Shown: positions 34,549 through 44,222, counted from the first letter of the stretch. The stretch: 64,000 bases of DNA from Desulfobacterales bacterium (GCA_028277765.1 JANQFQ010000076.1:1-64000); one strand, 5' to 3'. Translations and numbers: made by a program. The notes: generated by a model from the letters alone, not told the origin.

Positions 34549-35853
34549 ATGACTGGCATAGAACTTATATCGAAAAACGCATATTATATAATGGTTGTGG
34601 GATGGACCATTGGTTTACTCGGAGCCGCTGTATGCTACTGGAGATTTAAATGGACGATAACGTTCAAGGCGATTTTAAGTAATATATCCTTTGCCTTAGT
34701 CGGCTCTACAGCAGCTATTTACTTATTAGTCTCGGAGGTTTCTATTATTAAGGCAGGCTTGGTTATGGCCGGGTTCGCCGCGTTTGGCCAGGTCATGACA
34801 AACAGTCTTATACAAAATCTGTATCTCCCGTTTAATACAATTCTTAAAACTCTTGAAGAAATAGCAAAGGGGGACATGACAAAAAGGATAGAGATAGACG
34901 CAAAAGGCGAGCTTCAAATTATAGCGAACAATATTAATTCAATGATATCCAATTTTTCCAAAACGTTAAATTCAATGAACCAAAACATATCCGAAAATAT
35001 TGAAAAAGTTGAAAAACTTTCAGTCCTTTCCATGCAAATGTCAGAGAAGGCAGACAATTCTTCACAAAAGGCGGATCTGGTTGCTACGTCAACTGAAAAA
35101 ATGAACACTACCATGGCGTCTATTGCCGGGGCTGTGAATCAGGCAACAGCCAGCATGGGCCTGGTCGCAACAGCTATTGAATCAAACACAGAGGTAATCA
35201 ATGAGGTTAGCAGGCATTCGGAAAAGGCACGATCTACTACTAGTGATGCTGTTGTAACAGCTAAAACCACGGCAAAAAAAGTAGAGGAACTCGGTAGGGC
35301 TGCTATGAATATCAGCAAGGTGACAGAAACAATAACTGAAATTTCCGAGCAGACCAATCTGCTTGCGCTAAACGCTACAATTGAAGCTGCCCGAGCAGGT
35401 GAAGCAGGAAAGGGCTTCGCAGTTGTTGCCGGCGAGATTAAGGAGCTGGCGCGTCAGACTTCTGATGCCACACAAGAAATTAAGAGGATAGTTGAAGAAG
35501 TTCAGAATACAGCCGCCGGTACTATTAATGAGATTGAGCAAATAACTGTAGTTATTGATGACTGTAACGACATAGTGACAAATATCGCGTCATCGGTTGA
35601 AGAACAGGCGGTAACAGCTAAAGAGATTGCCGGCAATATAAGCCAGGCCTCAAAGGGTATGGAAGAGACCAACAACAGCATCTCCCAGAGTCTTGAATCC
35701 ATTAACAAGATTTTCCTGGATATTTCAGAAATCAATAAAGATTCCGGCGAAATAAGGGCCAGCAGCCAGAAGGTCAAACAGAGTTCTATTGATCTGGTTG
35801 GAGCACTTAAAGAATTGTTCAAGAAATTTGTGCTTGAGAGTCAAATCGCTTGA
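34549..35853 (+). CDS. Methyl-accepting chemotaxis protein, paralogue of the 9.9 kb receptor
   Basis: 434 residues from ATG 34549; the upstream in-frame ATG at 34537 overlaps the GGAGGAG ribosome site and is not used. Three hydrophobic segments near the N terminus (about 10-30, 38-58, 62-85) are followed by a HAMP-like region and the signalling domain with ISEQTNLLALNATIEAARAG. As with its paralogue on the minus strand at 9905-11218 there is no extracytoplasmic sensor domain. It has normal base composition, marking the end of the AT-rich island. Confidence 0.9.
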   Translation: MTGIELISKNAYYIMVVGWTIGLLGAAVCYWRFKWTITFKAILSNISFALVGSTAAIYLLVSEVSIIKAGLVMAGFAAFGQVMTNSLIQNLYLPFNTILKTLEEIAKGDMTKRIEIDAKGELQIIANNINSMISNFSKTLNSMNQNISENIEKVEKLSVLSMQMSEKADNSSQKADLVATSTEKMNTTMASIAGAVNQATASMGLVATAIESNTEVINEVSRHSEKARSTTSDAVVTAKTTAKKVEELGRAAMNISKVTETITEISEQTNLLALNATIEAARAGEAGKGFAVVAGEIKELARQTSDATQEIKRIVEEVQNTAAGTINEIEQITVVIDDCNDIVTNIASSVEEQAVTAKEIAGNISQASKGMEETNNSISQSLESINKIFLDISEINKDSGEIRASSQKVKQSSIDLVGALKELFKKFVLESQIA

Positions 35854-36087
35854 GATAGAATATACTATAACTATATATTGACTTTGTCATGTATACTGTT
35901 TTAATGGTGCCCTTTGCTCGCAAGGCACAACACCTGCTATAAATCATAACAAATACAACTCGGCAAAAGTCCTTATTCCCATTTCTAGGCTACCCTTTGC
36001 GACAAGTAAAAAATATTGTTCTGGTTTTGAAAAAAAATCGTGATTGAAAAGTTTAGGGGCACGGATGGTGTCTTCCCGCCTAAAAAA

Positions 36088-36108
36088 CTCAGTCCTCAGT
36101 CCTCAGTC
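36088..36108. repeat. Three tandem copies of CTCAGTC at the tatD 3' end
   Basis: The 7-base unit CTCAGTC is repeated three times at 36088-36108 and a partial copy follows. It contains the stop codon and last codons of the TatD gene. A change in unit number would shift the frame of the C terminus. Confidence 0.7.
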
Positions 36109-36907
36109 CTGAGAACCCCGTACTTATATTATAAAGCCTACAGGTGTTTTTCCATATTGCACTGGAAAGATCTTCAGGATAAACTCCTCTTACTTCCGCC
36201 AGCTTCAGCAGGGTTGACTTAACAAAAGCTGGCTCATTTCTACGAACCCGGTTTTTTTCAGGGGATGGGGTCAAGTATGGGGCATCTGTTTCTATGAGGA
36301 TACGGTCTTCGGGAATCAACGGCGCCAGCTCCCGCAGATCAGCACCTCTTTTTTTTATGGTCAAAATCCCGGTGATGCCGATACTATAGCCTAGATCAAG
36401 ATATTGGTATAGTTCCGATTTGTTTCCACTGAAACAGTGAACAACGCCGTTTCCTCTGTCTTTGTGATGAGTGATCAGAAGCGCCGCAAAGCGCCCGCTT
36501 GAATCCCTTTCGTGAAAAATAATTGGAAGCCCCAGATCCCCGGCAGTCTCTATCTGTCGTATGAACCAGTGCTCTTGGTCTTTTTGCGGAGAAAACATCC
36601 GATTGAAATCAAGCCCGGTCTCACCCCAGGCTTTGACTTTTGGGCTGTGAGCAAGTCTTTTTAGTTGTTCCAGGGCTTGTTCCGTGCATTCACTGGCGTC
36701 ATGGGGATGGATGCCGACTGAAGCATACCGGCCGTCGCCGGCTTCAGCAATACGAATTGCTTTTTCCGACCGTTTAACGGTTGTGCCGACAATCATGACC
36801 GCTGTAACGCCGGAATTCTCGGCCCGATTAAGGACATCCTCAATATCTTTATTATATGACTTGTCATCCAGGTGGCAGTGGCTGTCAAACAGTTTCATAG
36901 GATTCAA
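36089..36907 (-). CDS. TatD family metal-dependent hydrolase
   Basis: 272 residues. It has the amidohydrolase-like metal-binding pattern of TatD DNases: DSHCHLD at the N terminus, GIHPHDASE (about 71-79), GETGLDF (about 106), FHERDS, HCFSGNK and IETDAPYLTP (about 213-222). Family members act as 3'-5' DNA exonucleases or D-aminoacyl-type hydrolases. The last residues (GLRTED) are encoded by a 7-base tandem repeat. It stands alone on the minus strand. Confidence 0.92.
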   Translation of the reverse strand: MNPMKLFDSHCHLDDKSYNKDIEDVLNRAENSGVTAVMIVGTTVKRSEKAIRIAEAGDGRYASVGIHPHDASECTEQALEQLKRLAHSPKVKAWGETGLDFNRMFSPQKDQEHWFIRQIETAGDLGLPIIFHERDSSGRFAALLITHHKDRGNGVVHCFSGNKSELYQYLDLGYSIGITGILTIKKRGADLRELAPLIPEDRILIETDAPYLTPSPEKNRVRRNEPAFVKSTLLKLAEVRGVYPEDLSSAIWKNTCRLYNISTGFSGLRTED

Positions 36908-37360
36908 ATATTTCCTTTATAATATAAAACATATGGATACCTCTATAGAGGTGGCAATATTATTAACGTTATTCCATACTCCCTGTGAATTTTTTTGGCA
37001 ATAAAAAACCGTTACACTTTTGCTTGTTTCATTTCAGGTTGCACTCATGCTTAATTGTTTGTTATAAGAAATTAATGCAATAAAAAGATGTGAATACAAG
37101 CACAACGTCTGGTGCAGCTGCTAACCATTCATGTCATATCCGCGAACAGGCTGTGGCCCAATTAAAATCCTGCTCGTGCACGAAACAATATAGTAGGGTT
37201 GAGCCGGTTTGCATTTGTTGGGTTGAAAACCGTAATCCAACCTACAAAATTTAATGTTGTAAAACAGGAGAGCATAAAGGCGAAATCCAACATGTTAGTT
37301 CGCTGAAAAAGGATTATTATGCAGCCAGGAAGGCGGACTTCCATACTTCTCTAATTTATT
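36908..37360. other. Intergenic region with a GTAGGGTTG inverted repeat
   Basis: No gene. 37193-37245 begins GTAGGGTTG and ends CCAACCTAC, a REP-like inverted repeat unrelated to the GTAGGGTGGGC family. The rest has no visible structure. It separates divergent tatD and methyltransferase genes, so it should contain both promoters; I cannot pick them out. Confidence 0.5.
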
Positions 37361-38098
37361 ATGGAAAAAAGTGAATACAAAACACTCTATGAAATTGAAA
37401 ACGAGCACTGGTGGCACATAGCGCTTCATGACCTGGTTGAGCATTATATTGCACAAAAAGGATCAGGGCTGAAAATATTTGATGCTGGCTGCGGTACTGG
37501 CGGATTGATGCAAACGCTCGAAAAATATGGTGTTGTGGAAGGGATCGACGGTTCAGATGAAGCCATTGACTTCTGCATGAAGCGAGGGCTGAAAAAAGTC
37601 CGGTTGCTCGATCTGAATGCATGGAAGAGCGAACCGGATCATTATGATGCCATTATATGCATGGATGTCCTTTGCCATGAAAGCATTAAAGATGATCTTC
37701 AGATGATTAAGAATTTTCATGCTGGGTTAAAACCCGGTGGTAAATTGATCTTAAATCTTCCGGCTTTCAATTATTTAATGCGAGACCATGATATTGTTGT
37801 GAAAACCGTCCGCCGGTACAGGAAAAAGAATTTTTTGGATAAGATTGAGCACATCGGTTTTTCCTTTGAAAAAGTATCATACAGACTACCTCTCCTGTTT
37901 GTAATATTACTGGTTTTAAAGTGTTGCCGATTTTTTTCCCCCCCCAAAAAAAAGGCTGAATCAGACCTGAAGAATATGCCGCCATTGATAAACAGGATGT
38001 TATTAAATGCAAACCTTTTTGAAAACTGGATGATAAAAAACAACGTGTCTTTTCCGTTTGGCAGTTCCCTTTTTATTGCAGCAAGGAAAAAAGAATAA
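37361..38098 (+). CDS. Class I SAM-dependent methyltransferase
   Basis: 245 residues. The N terminus (YKTLYEIENEHWWHIALHDLV) and FDAGCGTGGLMQTL (SAM-binding motif I, about 40-53) are typical of small-molecule or surface-glycan methyltransferases. IDGSDEAIDF forms the motif II acidic loop, and MDVLCHESI with LKPGGKLILNLPA are motifs IV-VI. A hydrophobic stretch near 180-195 (FVILLVLKCCRFF) might give membrane contact. No neighbour reveals the substrate. Confidence 0.88.
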   Translation: MEKSEYKTLYEIENEHWWHIALHDLVEHYIAQKGSGLKIFDAGCGTGGLMQTLEKYGVVEGIDGSDEAIDFCMKRGLKKVRLLDLNAWKSEPDHYDAIICMDVLCHESIKDDLQMIKNFHAGLKPGGKLILNLPAFNYLMRDHDIVVKTVRRYRKKNFLDKIEHIGFSFEKVSYRLPLLFVILLVLKCCRFFSPPKKKAESDLKNMPPLINRMLLNANLFENWMIKNNVSFPFGSSLFIAARKKE

Positions 38099-38237
38099 TT
38101 GAAGGTTTAGTTGATAAATCTCCCCCGTCATCCATAGACGTTTCTGTCTGATTATAAAGATCTGTTAGGGTTTATTCTATTATTAACAAAAGGATAACCA
38201 GGAGAGCCCCGCGCTTTCCGCATGGTTAAAATATTAT

Positions 38238-39524
38238 TTAAAGAAGAAAGTCTTTCAGGATTGTTTCACTTATAATATCAGCGACAATATCAAATCCTTT
38301 TTTATTGGTGTGACAACACGCATCAACATAAAGAGGTTCTTCAATATTTGAATAGATCATCGTAAGATCTTTGAAGTTGACGTCCTGATCGATTAATTCA
38401 ACACTGAATTTCCTGAGGGATGAATATCCAGGCATAACAAATGGTTTATATATAAAATCATCCTGTATGGCTACGCTCATTTCCTCTTTACCCATCGGCT
38501 TTGAGCCTTTTACATACTGATTGGGCTGGAGAAAATGATAGTAAGCAATGTTGTTCGCTTCACAGAGATTTTTCATTTGAATTGATGAGCGCATCCAGTG
38601 ATGGGCCAGGTCATCAAACATTTCCTGACCTTCAGTAAATGAATATTCAGGCCCGGTAATGATATAATCTGCTAGTTTATCACTTTTATAGTGTTTAATG
38701 GCCAGAAGAATCTTTGTCCTTTCTTTTTCTAAAGCCAGTAGTTTTGCATCCCAGATAATACATAATGAGATGCTTCTATAAAGGCCGAACCGATTATATA
38801 CGTTTGACCACTTTACCCTTTCCTGTTTTAAAACAAAGAGCCGTGCGAGCATCTTGTTTAAGGTAGGTGTTTTAATGCCTGCAACTCTGTATTTCCAGAT
38901 CCTCGGATAAAATGGATTAACATTTTTTTTTAGATTATCAACAGGCGGCAGGGCAATTTCATTAAAGCCATCAATGTTGACAACCACGTCAAAAACCGTT
39001 CCAAGGGACAACAGATATGAAAGAGTTATCAATTGCTGGGGCTGTTTATATCCGCCGAGGGAAAAGATTAGAATAGTAACATTTTTATTCAAAGGCTCCA
39101 GCTTTTCAATCAATCTGTCTTTTGAAATCAAACCTGTCAGCTGTGCAAAAGAACCGCCAAAAATACCGATCACGAGCTCATTTTTTTTTCTGGAAAAGAC
39201 AGGCTCTGTTTTCCCCATGAAACCATAATCTGAAATGTTTAAGCTCTTATCGTTTCTATTAGGATCCATAACGAAACCGAGATATGGATGAATTACTTCC
39301 ACAAATTGCCATGTGTTCGTTATTCCCGGAATTGTTTTACTGTCAGATGGATTTTCAGCTATTAAAGCGGTTTCAATTTGTTTCCTGTAGTGATCAATGG
39401 AGAACAGTCTGTGATTTACTGTTATATAAAATATATGATTGAATGCTTCAACAAGCAGGCATGCTAGGAAAAAAATTAGGATTATATATCCGAGGCGTTT
39501 TATGAAGGGTACTTTTTTACTCAT
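38238..39524 (-). CDS. Membrane-anchored SGNH/GDSL-like protein
   Basis: 428 residues from the ATG at 39524 (MSKKVPF), which has TAAGGA at the right distance; an upstream in-frame ATG exists at 39545. One N-terminal membrane helix (about 10-32) is followed by an exported domain. VIGIFGGSFAQ has the Gly-Gly-Ser of SGNH block I, NIDGFNEIA the block III Asn region, and DACCHTNKKGFD near the C terminus the D-x-x-H of block V. Relatives add or remove acyl groups on surface polysaccharides. It is alone on this strand before a terminator. Confidence 0.7.
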   Translation of the reverse strand: MSKKVPFIKRLGYIILIFFLACLLVEAFNHIFYITVNHRLFSIDHYRKQIETALIAENPSDSKTIPGITNTWQFVEVIHPYLGFVMDPNRNDKSLNISDYGFMGKTEPVFSRKKNELVIGIFGGSFAQLTGLISKDRLIEKLEPLNKNVTILIFSLGGYKQPQQLITLSYLLSLGTVFDVVVNIDGFNEIALPPVDNLKKNVNPFYPRIWKYRVAGIKTPTLNKMLARLFVLKQERVKWSNVYNRFGLYRSISLCIIWDAKLLALEKERTKILLAIKHYKSDKLADYIITGPEYSFTEGQEMFDDLAHHWMRSSIQMKNLCEANNIAYYHFLQPNQYVKGSKPMGKEEMSVAIQDDFIYKPFVMPGYSSLRKFSVELIDQDVNFKDLTMIYSNIEEPLYVDACCHTNKKGFDIVADIISETILKDFLL

Positions 39525-39618
39525 GGTTGTCCTTAAAGGCAGCAATTCTTGAGTTGATAATAACTGGATTTAAGCATAATGAAATAAATATAATAAAACA
39601 TGGACAGAGGCAAGGTAA

Positions 39619-39657
39619 TAAAAAGCCCCAGGCGGATCACCACCCTGGGGCTTTTTT
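39619..39657. terminator. Bidirectional rho-independent terminator
   Basis: AAAAAGCCCCAGG and CCTGGGGCTTTTT form a 13-bp stem with A and T runs on both sides. It lies just after the stop codon of the acyl-CoA dehydrogenase operon (minus strand). Confidence 0.9.
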
Positions 39658-39682
39658 TTAAAAAAACTTATTTATTTAGCTA

Positions 39683-40801
39683 TTATAGCCCAAGCGACTG
39701 GGCGATCTTTTCATTGTGGTACTCGCTGTCACCCATCATGAATTCAAAGGCTTTGGCGCGCCTATAGAAAAGGCCGATATTGAATTCACGGGTGGTTCCG
39801 ATACCGCCGTGAATCTGCACACCCCGGTCCCCGATAAAATTATATACTTCATTCAGCCTTGACTTTAGGGCGGACACATCCCGTGAGCACTCTACACCTT
39901 CATCAATCATCCAGGCGATCTTGTAAAGATAATTAATGCATGTGTCATAACCGAGCTTCATATTGGCCATATAGTGCTGGATGGACTGAAACGCGGCAAT
40001 CGGTGTTTTGTACTGAACACGGCCCTTGGCGTATTCAGCGGTCATGAGAATGGCAGCTTCACATCCGCCGAGCATCTCAGCACACTTGGCGACAGTCGCT
40101 TTCTCCAGCATGCTGTTCAGAAGTTCCTCGCCCTGGCCTGGTTTTCCAAGGATATTATCTTTCGACACCTTGACGTCTTTAAATTCAACATCACAAGTGT
40201 TGTCTTTAGCTATTGAATTCCTTTTCGTGATGGTAATTCCGTCTGTCTTTTTGTCAACGATAAAAAGAGTGATCCCTTCATCTGTTCTGGCAGCGGAGAT
40301 GATTTTATCAGCAATATTTGCATCTCCCACAAACAGCTTGGTCCCGTTCAATGTGTATTCATCCCCTGAAGCTGTGGCTGGCATCTGGATAAATTCAGGA
40401 TCAAGGCTAGCGTCTTCTTCATATTGGGCAAGGGCCATGATGAGTTTGCCCTTTATAATTTTTGTGAGGATATCTTTTTTCTGTTTTTTGTCACCGCCTT
40501 CCATGACAAGTATACCGCACTGAATCACAGTGGAAAAATACGGGCTCGGAAAAGTCATTTTTCCTATTTCATACATAATTAGGCAAAGCGTCAGAAAATC
40601 ATCCTCAAATCCGCCAAATTCTTCAGGGAAATAAATCCCCTGCAGCTCCAGCTGCTGGGCCATTTTCTTCCACATTTTTTTGTCATACCCTTCTTCACTA
40701 TCTTCTATATCCTTCACTGTTTCATACGGGCATTCTTTTTTTAGGAATTCCGCAACAGACTTTATAATCATGTCCTGGTCTGAGTTAAAATCAAAATCCA
40801 T
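39683..40801 (-). CDS. Acyl-CoA dehydrogenase, small-subunit type
   Basis: 372 residues. The acyl-CoA dehydrogenase N-terminal helical domain (1-120), beta domain (about 125-215) and C-terminal helical domain are present. At the C terminus, IQIHGGIGTTREFNIGLFYRRAK replaces the usual EGTxxIQRxxIAR, so the canonical catalytic Glu position is not Glu. This is typical of one subunit in heteromeric (PimC/PimD-like or ChsE-like) pairs. It follows the partner gene by 51 bases and ends at a strong terminator, so both form an operon. The substrate is unknown; a cyclic or branched acyl-CoA is plausible. Confidence 0.85.
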   Translation of the reverse strand: MDFDFNSDQDMIIKSVAEFLKKECPYETVKDIEDSEEGYDKKMWKKMAQQLELQGIYFPEEFGGFEDDFLTLCLIMYEIGKMTFPSPYFSTVIQCGILVMEGGDKKQKKDILTKIIKGKLIMALAQYEEDASLDPEFIQMPATASGDEYTLNGTKLFVGDANIADKIISAARTDEGITLFIVDKKTDGITITKRNSIAKDNTCDVEFKDVKVSKDNILGKPGQGEELLNSMLEKATVAKCAEMLGGCEAAILMTAEYAKGRVQYKTPIAAFQSIQHYMANMKLGYDTCINYLYKIAWMIDEGVECSRDVSALKSRLNEVYNFIGDRGVQIHGGIGTTREFNIGLFYRRAKAFEFMMGDSEYHNEKIAQSLGL

Positions 40802-40852
40802 GTTTATCTCCTCCTTATATACAACCGCGCTAGCAAGTGCGCGGCAGATCAG

Positions 40853-42085
40853 TTATTTTTTCATTGCTGCTGGATCCATAAGTTTCCATCTTGGCATGCT
40901 CAAAGGCGCCATCCATGAAATAATGCAGCGTTGGATCTCGTTGCTGCCACCTGCGATTGTCAGGCCCGGCGCGCACTGGTATTCCTCGACCACGTTCAGC
41001 AGGGGGGTTGCGTCGCCTTCTTCTATCATACCGTATAATCCTAGTACCTTTGTGGCAAAATCAAAAATGTGCTTGGAGAATTCAGTACCAAAGATCTTTG
41101 ATTCCGAGGCCACAGAAGCAGCGCCCATGTAATCACCTTTTGCTTGTATACTTCCTACCCTGTAGGCCATCATGGTACCGGCTTCAAGCCCGGCGTATAT
41201 TTTCGCGATCTCCTGCCTGATCGTAGCGTTTTCCGAAAGGAGCTTGCCGTTTCTTTTGGTATTTTTCACGTATTCGATGATTCTGTTCATCACCAATCTG
41301 CCTGTTGAGAAGAAACCCATTCCTGATCTTTCAAAGGTCATGGTTGCAAGGGTTACCTGCCACCCGTTACCTTCATCTCCTATCAGGTCTTTATCATAAA
41401 CTTTAACGTCTTTTAAAAACACTTCGTTGTATACATGGGAACCGTTCATATAATACAAGGGGCGGACTTCGATACCAGGCGTATTCATGTCAAGATGAAA
41501 AACAGAAAGCCCCTTGCTGCCTGATGAATTCGGATCTGTACGTACCAGGATAAACATGCAATCCGACCTATGGGCAGCTGTGGTCCATACCTTCTGGCCG
41601 TTGATAACCCAGTGCTCATCATCAACCTTTTCAGCTGTACTTGTCAGGCTTGCAAGGTCGGAACCTGCATCAGGCTCACTCCAGCCCTGGCAGTACTGAA
41701 CGTCACCGTTTGCAATGGGAGGAAGGAGTCTGGCCTTCTGGTCATCATTGGCAAATGCCAGCAGGGAAGGGGCAAACATGCCGCATCCGATAAAATCATA
41801 ACCAGGACAACGGCTCACTTCTCTTGCCTCGTTGAATATAAGCTGGTGCATGATCGATGCTTCAGATCCGCCAAGGCCTTTGGGCCATGGCAGGGAGAGC
41901 ATCCCTTTTTCGCCCATGATTTTAGCCATTTTCTGATGAAACGCAAATCCTTCGTCATCAGAGTAGGTCGCTTCAAACCCGCCGCCGTGTTTAAATATCG
42001 TTGGGGCTTCTTTCATAGCATCAGCGAAAAAATCCTCATAATACTCTTTAAGTTCCAATTCTTCTTTAGTTAACTTAAAATCCAT
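40853..42085 (-). CDS. Acyl-CoA dehydrogenase, large-subunit type
   Basis: 410 residues, upstream partner of the previous gene. It has the substrate/FAD motif YCQGWSEPDAGSDLAS (about 132-147), KVWTTAAHRSD, TFERSGMGF and a late GGSNEIQRCIISW. In the place of the catalytic EGT it has AGGSN, so the base must be elsewhere or in the partner. A GGAGGAAT ribosome site precedes the ATG. The palindrome at 42145-42163 lies 60 bases upstream. Electrons would go to ETF, which is not encoded nearby. Confidence 0.88.
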   Translation of the reverse strand: MDFKLTKEELELKEYYEDFFADAMKEAPTIFKHGGGFEATYSDDEGFAFHQKMAKIMGEKGMLSLPWPKGLGGSEASIMHQLIFNEAREVSRCPGYDFIGCGMFAPSLLAFANDDQKARLLPPIANGDVQYCQGWSEPDAGSDLASLTSTAEKVDDEHWVINGQKVWTTAAHRSDCMFILVRTDPNSSGSKGLSVFHLDMNTPGIEVRPLYYMNGSHVYNEVFLKDVKVYDKDLIGDEGNGWQVTLATMTFERSGMGFFSTGRLVMNRIIEYVKNTKRNGKLLSENATIRQEIAKIYAGLEAGTMMAYRVGSIQAKGDYMGAASVASESKIFGTEFSKHIFDFATKVLGLYGMIEEGDATPLLNVVEEYQCAPGLTIAGGSNEIQRCIISWMAPLSMPRWKLMDPAAMKK

Positions 42086-42466
42086 AAAAATTCCTCCTTC
42101 AAGAACCGTTGACTTCCTTTTTTATTGTTAGTCTTCGGCCCCCAAGGTATGTACAACATACCTGTGTTTAAATTTATTAATTTATTGATTTTATTAGTTT
42201 TAAATATTATTTAAGTCCTTTGTTAAATTTAAGCTAAAAAGCATTACATACTTGTTTTAGGCTTTTTTTGTCAAGATAATAATTGCTTAATAGCACGCGG
42301 ACAGAACGGATTTCACGGATTTTCGCAGATAAATTCTTTATCCATCCATAAAGATCGGTTGCATCTGCGTATTTAGTGTTTTATTACTCTATTATAAAGA
42401 GATAAAAACAAGAATACTCGACAGATTGAACATTAACCGTCCGATTATATATGGGGAATTATAACT
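42086..42466. other. Intergenic region with operator-like palindrome and repeat-like DNA
   Basis: No gene. Contains the AGGTATGT palindrome (42145-42163). CACGGATTTTCGCAGA-like words around 42315 are of the sort found as dispersed intergenic repeats. Nothing else is recognisable. Confidence 0.5.
42145..42163. promoter_or_regulatory. Perfect 8-bp palindrome, candidate TetR/FadR-type operator
   Basis: AGGTATGT-ACA-ACATACCT: both 8-base arms are perfect around a 3-base centre. Location 60 bases upstream of the acyl-CoA dehydrogenase start fits a fatty-acid-type repressor site. No regulator gene is adjacent. Confidence 0.5.
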
Positions 42467-44212
42467 ATGAGATATGTACGGTTTACAATTATTTGTTCGT
42501 TTTTGTTAATAATGACTGTAGCCTCAGCAGATTTTGTTTGTCTAGCCTCCCCAAGTTTTAATTGCCAGGCAAAATTAAATGATGTTGAAAGAAGTATTTG
42601 TGAAAATTCAGATCTTATCAATCTTGATAACCAGCTGAATGAAAAATATCAAACTGTTAAATCATCTCAAAACAGAACAGCCAACAAACAACTTAAATAT
42701 GACCAGCTTACCTGGCTTAAAAAAAGGAATTCTTCCTGCAGCAAACCAGATAATGTTGCCTGTATTAAGAATATGTATAAAACCAGGGTAAAAATGCTGG
42801 ATGAAAAAATTGCGTTATTTGGGCAGAAAAGAAAGAAGATTAAAAGTAATCTTTTAAAAAAAGAATATTTTGAACCACAGGATTATCTGGAACTTCTGGA
42901 CAATTTTCATTTGAACAAAAAGACCATAACCGATCTTTTGATAAAAGATAATACTTATTTTTCAAAAACAGTTTTAGTTTATCTGCTCTATTCCCGTGAA
43001 TTAAAAGAAGATAAGGACTATTTGAACACGTCCAGATTATTAAAAGAAGCCATGGAAACATTTGATGACCTCAGCACCAGCAGGTTTGAATATAAGAGTG
43101 TTTCAAAAGAAGAGGTATTACGATTATTCAGATATGTATTTGAGAAATGCACTATTCCCTGTTCGGTTATTGCGGCATATCCGAAAGACAGTTTTTATTA
43201 TTTTGGTTGCTATTGGGGAGGTGGCAGGGATAACTGGCCGTATTTATGTGGAGATTATGATAGTATATTTACAATTGAGCCGGTTAAGGCTTTTCAGACA
43301 ACCATATATGAATTATACGGTGCCACTTGTCACCGTGGATCAATTGAAAGCTGTAAATGGAAGTCTCGTGCTGTTGGAAATATTATATATTCTTTACGCC
43401 CTGAAACTGTGGATGAATCTGATGAAGCGTATATTGCAAATGTTGAAAAGTTTCTTAAGCACTGGTCTCTACAGGGAATATGGAATTTTAATTTATATAA
43501 AGACTATATGTCCGGTAAAAATAAAGCTGCTTTGAGCTTGACGGGACATTACAGGAAAAAAAACATTAATTTCCCAAAAGGTTATGAAACTCTGGCTAAA
43601 AATGTCATATCTAACTTAATTAAAAGTACCGTATATGTCTCTGCTGATGATTATCAGGAGGAAATGATAGGAAATCTTTTGCCGCATCTTAAGCTTAATG
43701 AAGCTGTGTTATATAAAGAGCCAGAAGATGTTGACAAAATCATCAATTTATATACAGCGAATGAACTGAAAATTAGTCTTTTATTAACAAGTTCGGGATT
43801 TCCAACAGCAACAAAAAAACTTTTAGATAAAGGGGTTGATTCAAATTTTTGCAACTACTGGGGAAAGTCAGCATTAATGCAGGCCGCTCAATACAGCGAT
43901 ATTGCATCAGCCAAATTGTTATTAAACAAGGGCGCGAATATCAACGCAAGAACATTTGAACCGGAAAACTCATATTTTATGGCCTTATGCCTTAAGGCGT
44001 ACTATCGGACCGCGATGATGTATGCTGCATGGCAGGGAAATGAAGAAACAATTCTGTTTTTTATGAAAAATGCTCAGGCAAACACATTTAATATTGCAGA
44101 TACAAACGGCCACAAGTGGAAAGACTATCTTAAAATAAATACGACGATTTCTAAGGACGCAAAAGATCGCATATTAAACAGATACAAACACATAGAATCT
44201 AAGTTAAAATAA
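42467..44212 (+). CDS. Exported protein with LprI N-terminal domain and C-terminal ankyrin repeats
   Basis: 581 residues. A signal peptide (1-22) is followed by a Cys-rich DUF1311/LprI-type domain (FNCQAKLNDVERSICENSDL; CSKPDNVACIKNMYKTRV). The middle (100-400) is helical and unrecognised. At about 440-575 are ankyrin-like repeats (LLDKGVDSNFCNYWGKSALMQAA; KLLLNKGANINARTF; RTAMMYAAWQGN). LprI domains are known as lysozyme inhibitors and lipoprotein parts; ankyrin repeats bind proteins. It is followed 11 bases later by a lipoprotein gene, so the pair is likely an operon. Confidence 0.8.
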   Translation: MRYVRFTIICSFLLIMTVASADFVCLASPSFNCQAKLNDVERSICENSDLINLDNQLNEKYQTVKSSQNRTANKQLKYDQLTWLKKRNSSCSKPDNVACIKNMYKTRVKMLDEKIALFGQKRKKIKSNLLKKEYFEPQDYLELLDNFHLNKKTITDLLIKDNTYFSKTVLVYLLYSRELKEDKDYLNTSRLLKEAMETFDDLSTSRFEYKSVSKEEVLRLFRYVFEKCTIPCSVIAAYPKDSFYYFGCYWGGGRDNWPYLCGDYDSIFTIEPVKAFQTTIYELYGATCHRGSIESCKWKSRAVGNIIYSLRPETVDESDEAYIANVEKFLKHWSLQGIWNFNLYKDYMSGKNKAALSLTGHYRKKNINFPKGYETLAKNVISNLIKSTVYVSADDYQEEMIGNLLPHLKLNEAVLYKEPEDVDKIINLYTANELKISLLLTSSGFPTATKKLLDKGVDSNFCNYWGKSALMQAAQYSDIASAKLLLNKGANINARTFEPENSYFMALCLKAYYRTAMMYAAWQGNEETILFFMKNAQANTFNIADTNGHKWKDYLKINTTISKDAKDRILNRYKHIESKLK

Positions 44213-44222
44213 TATTTTAAAA

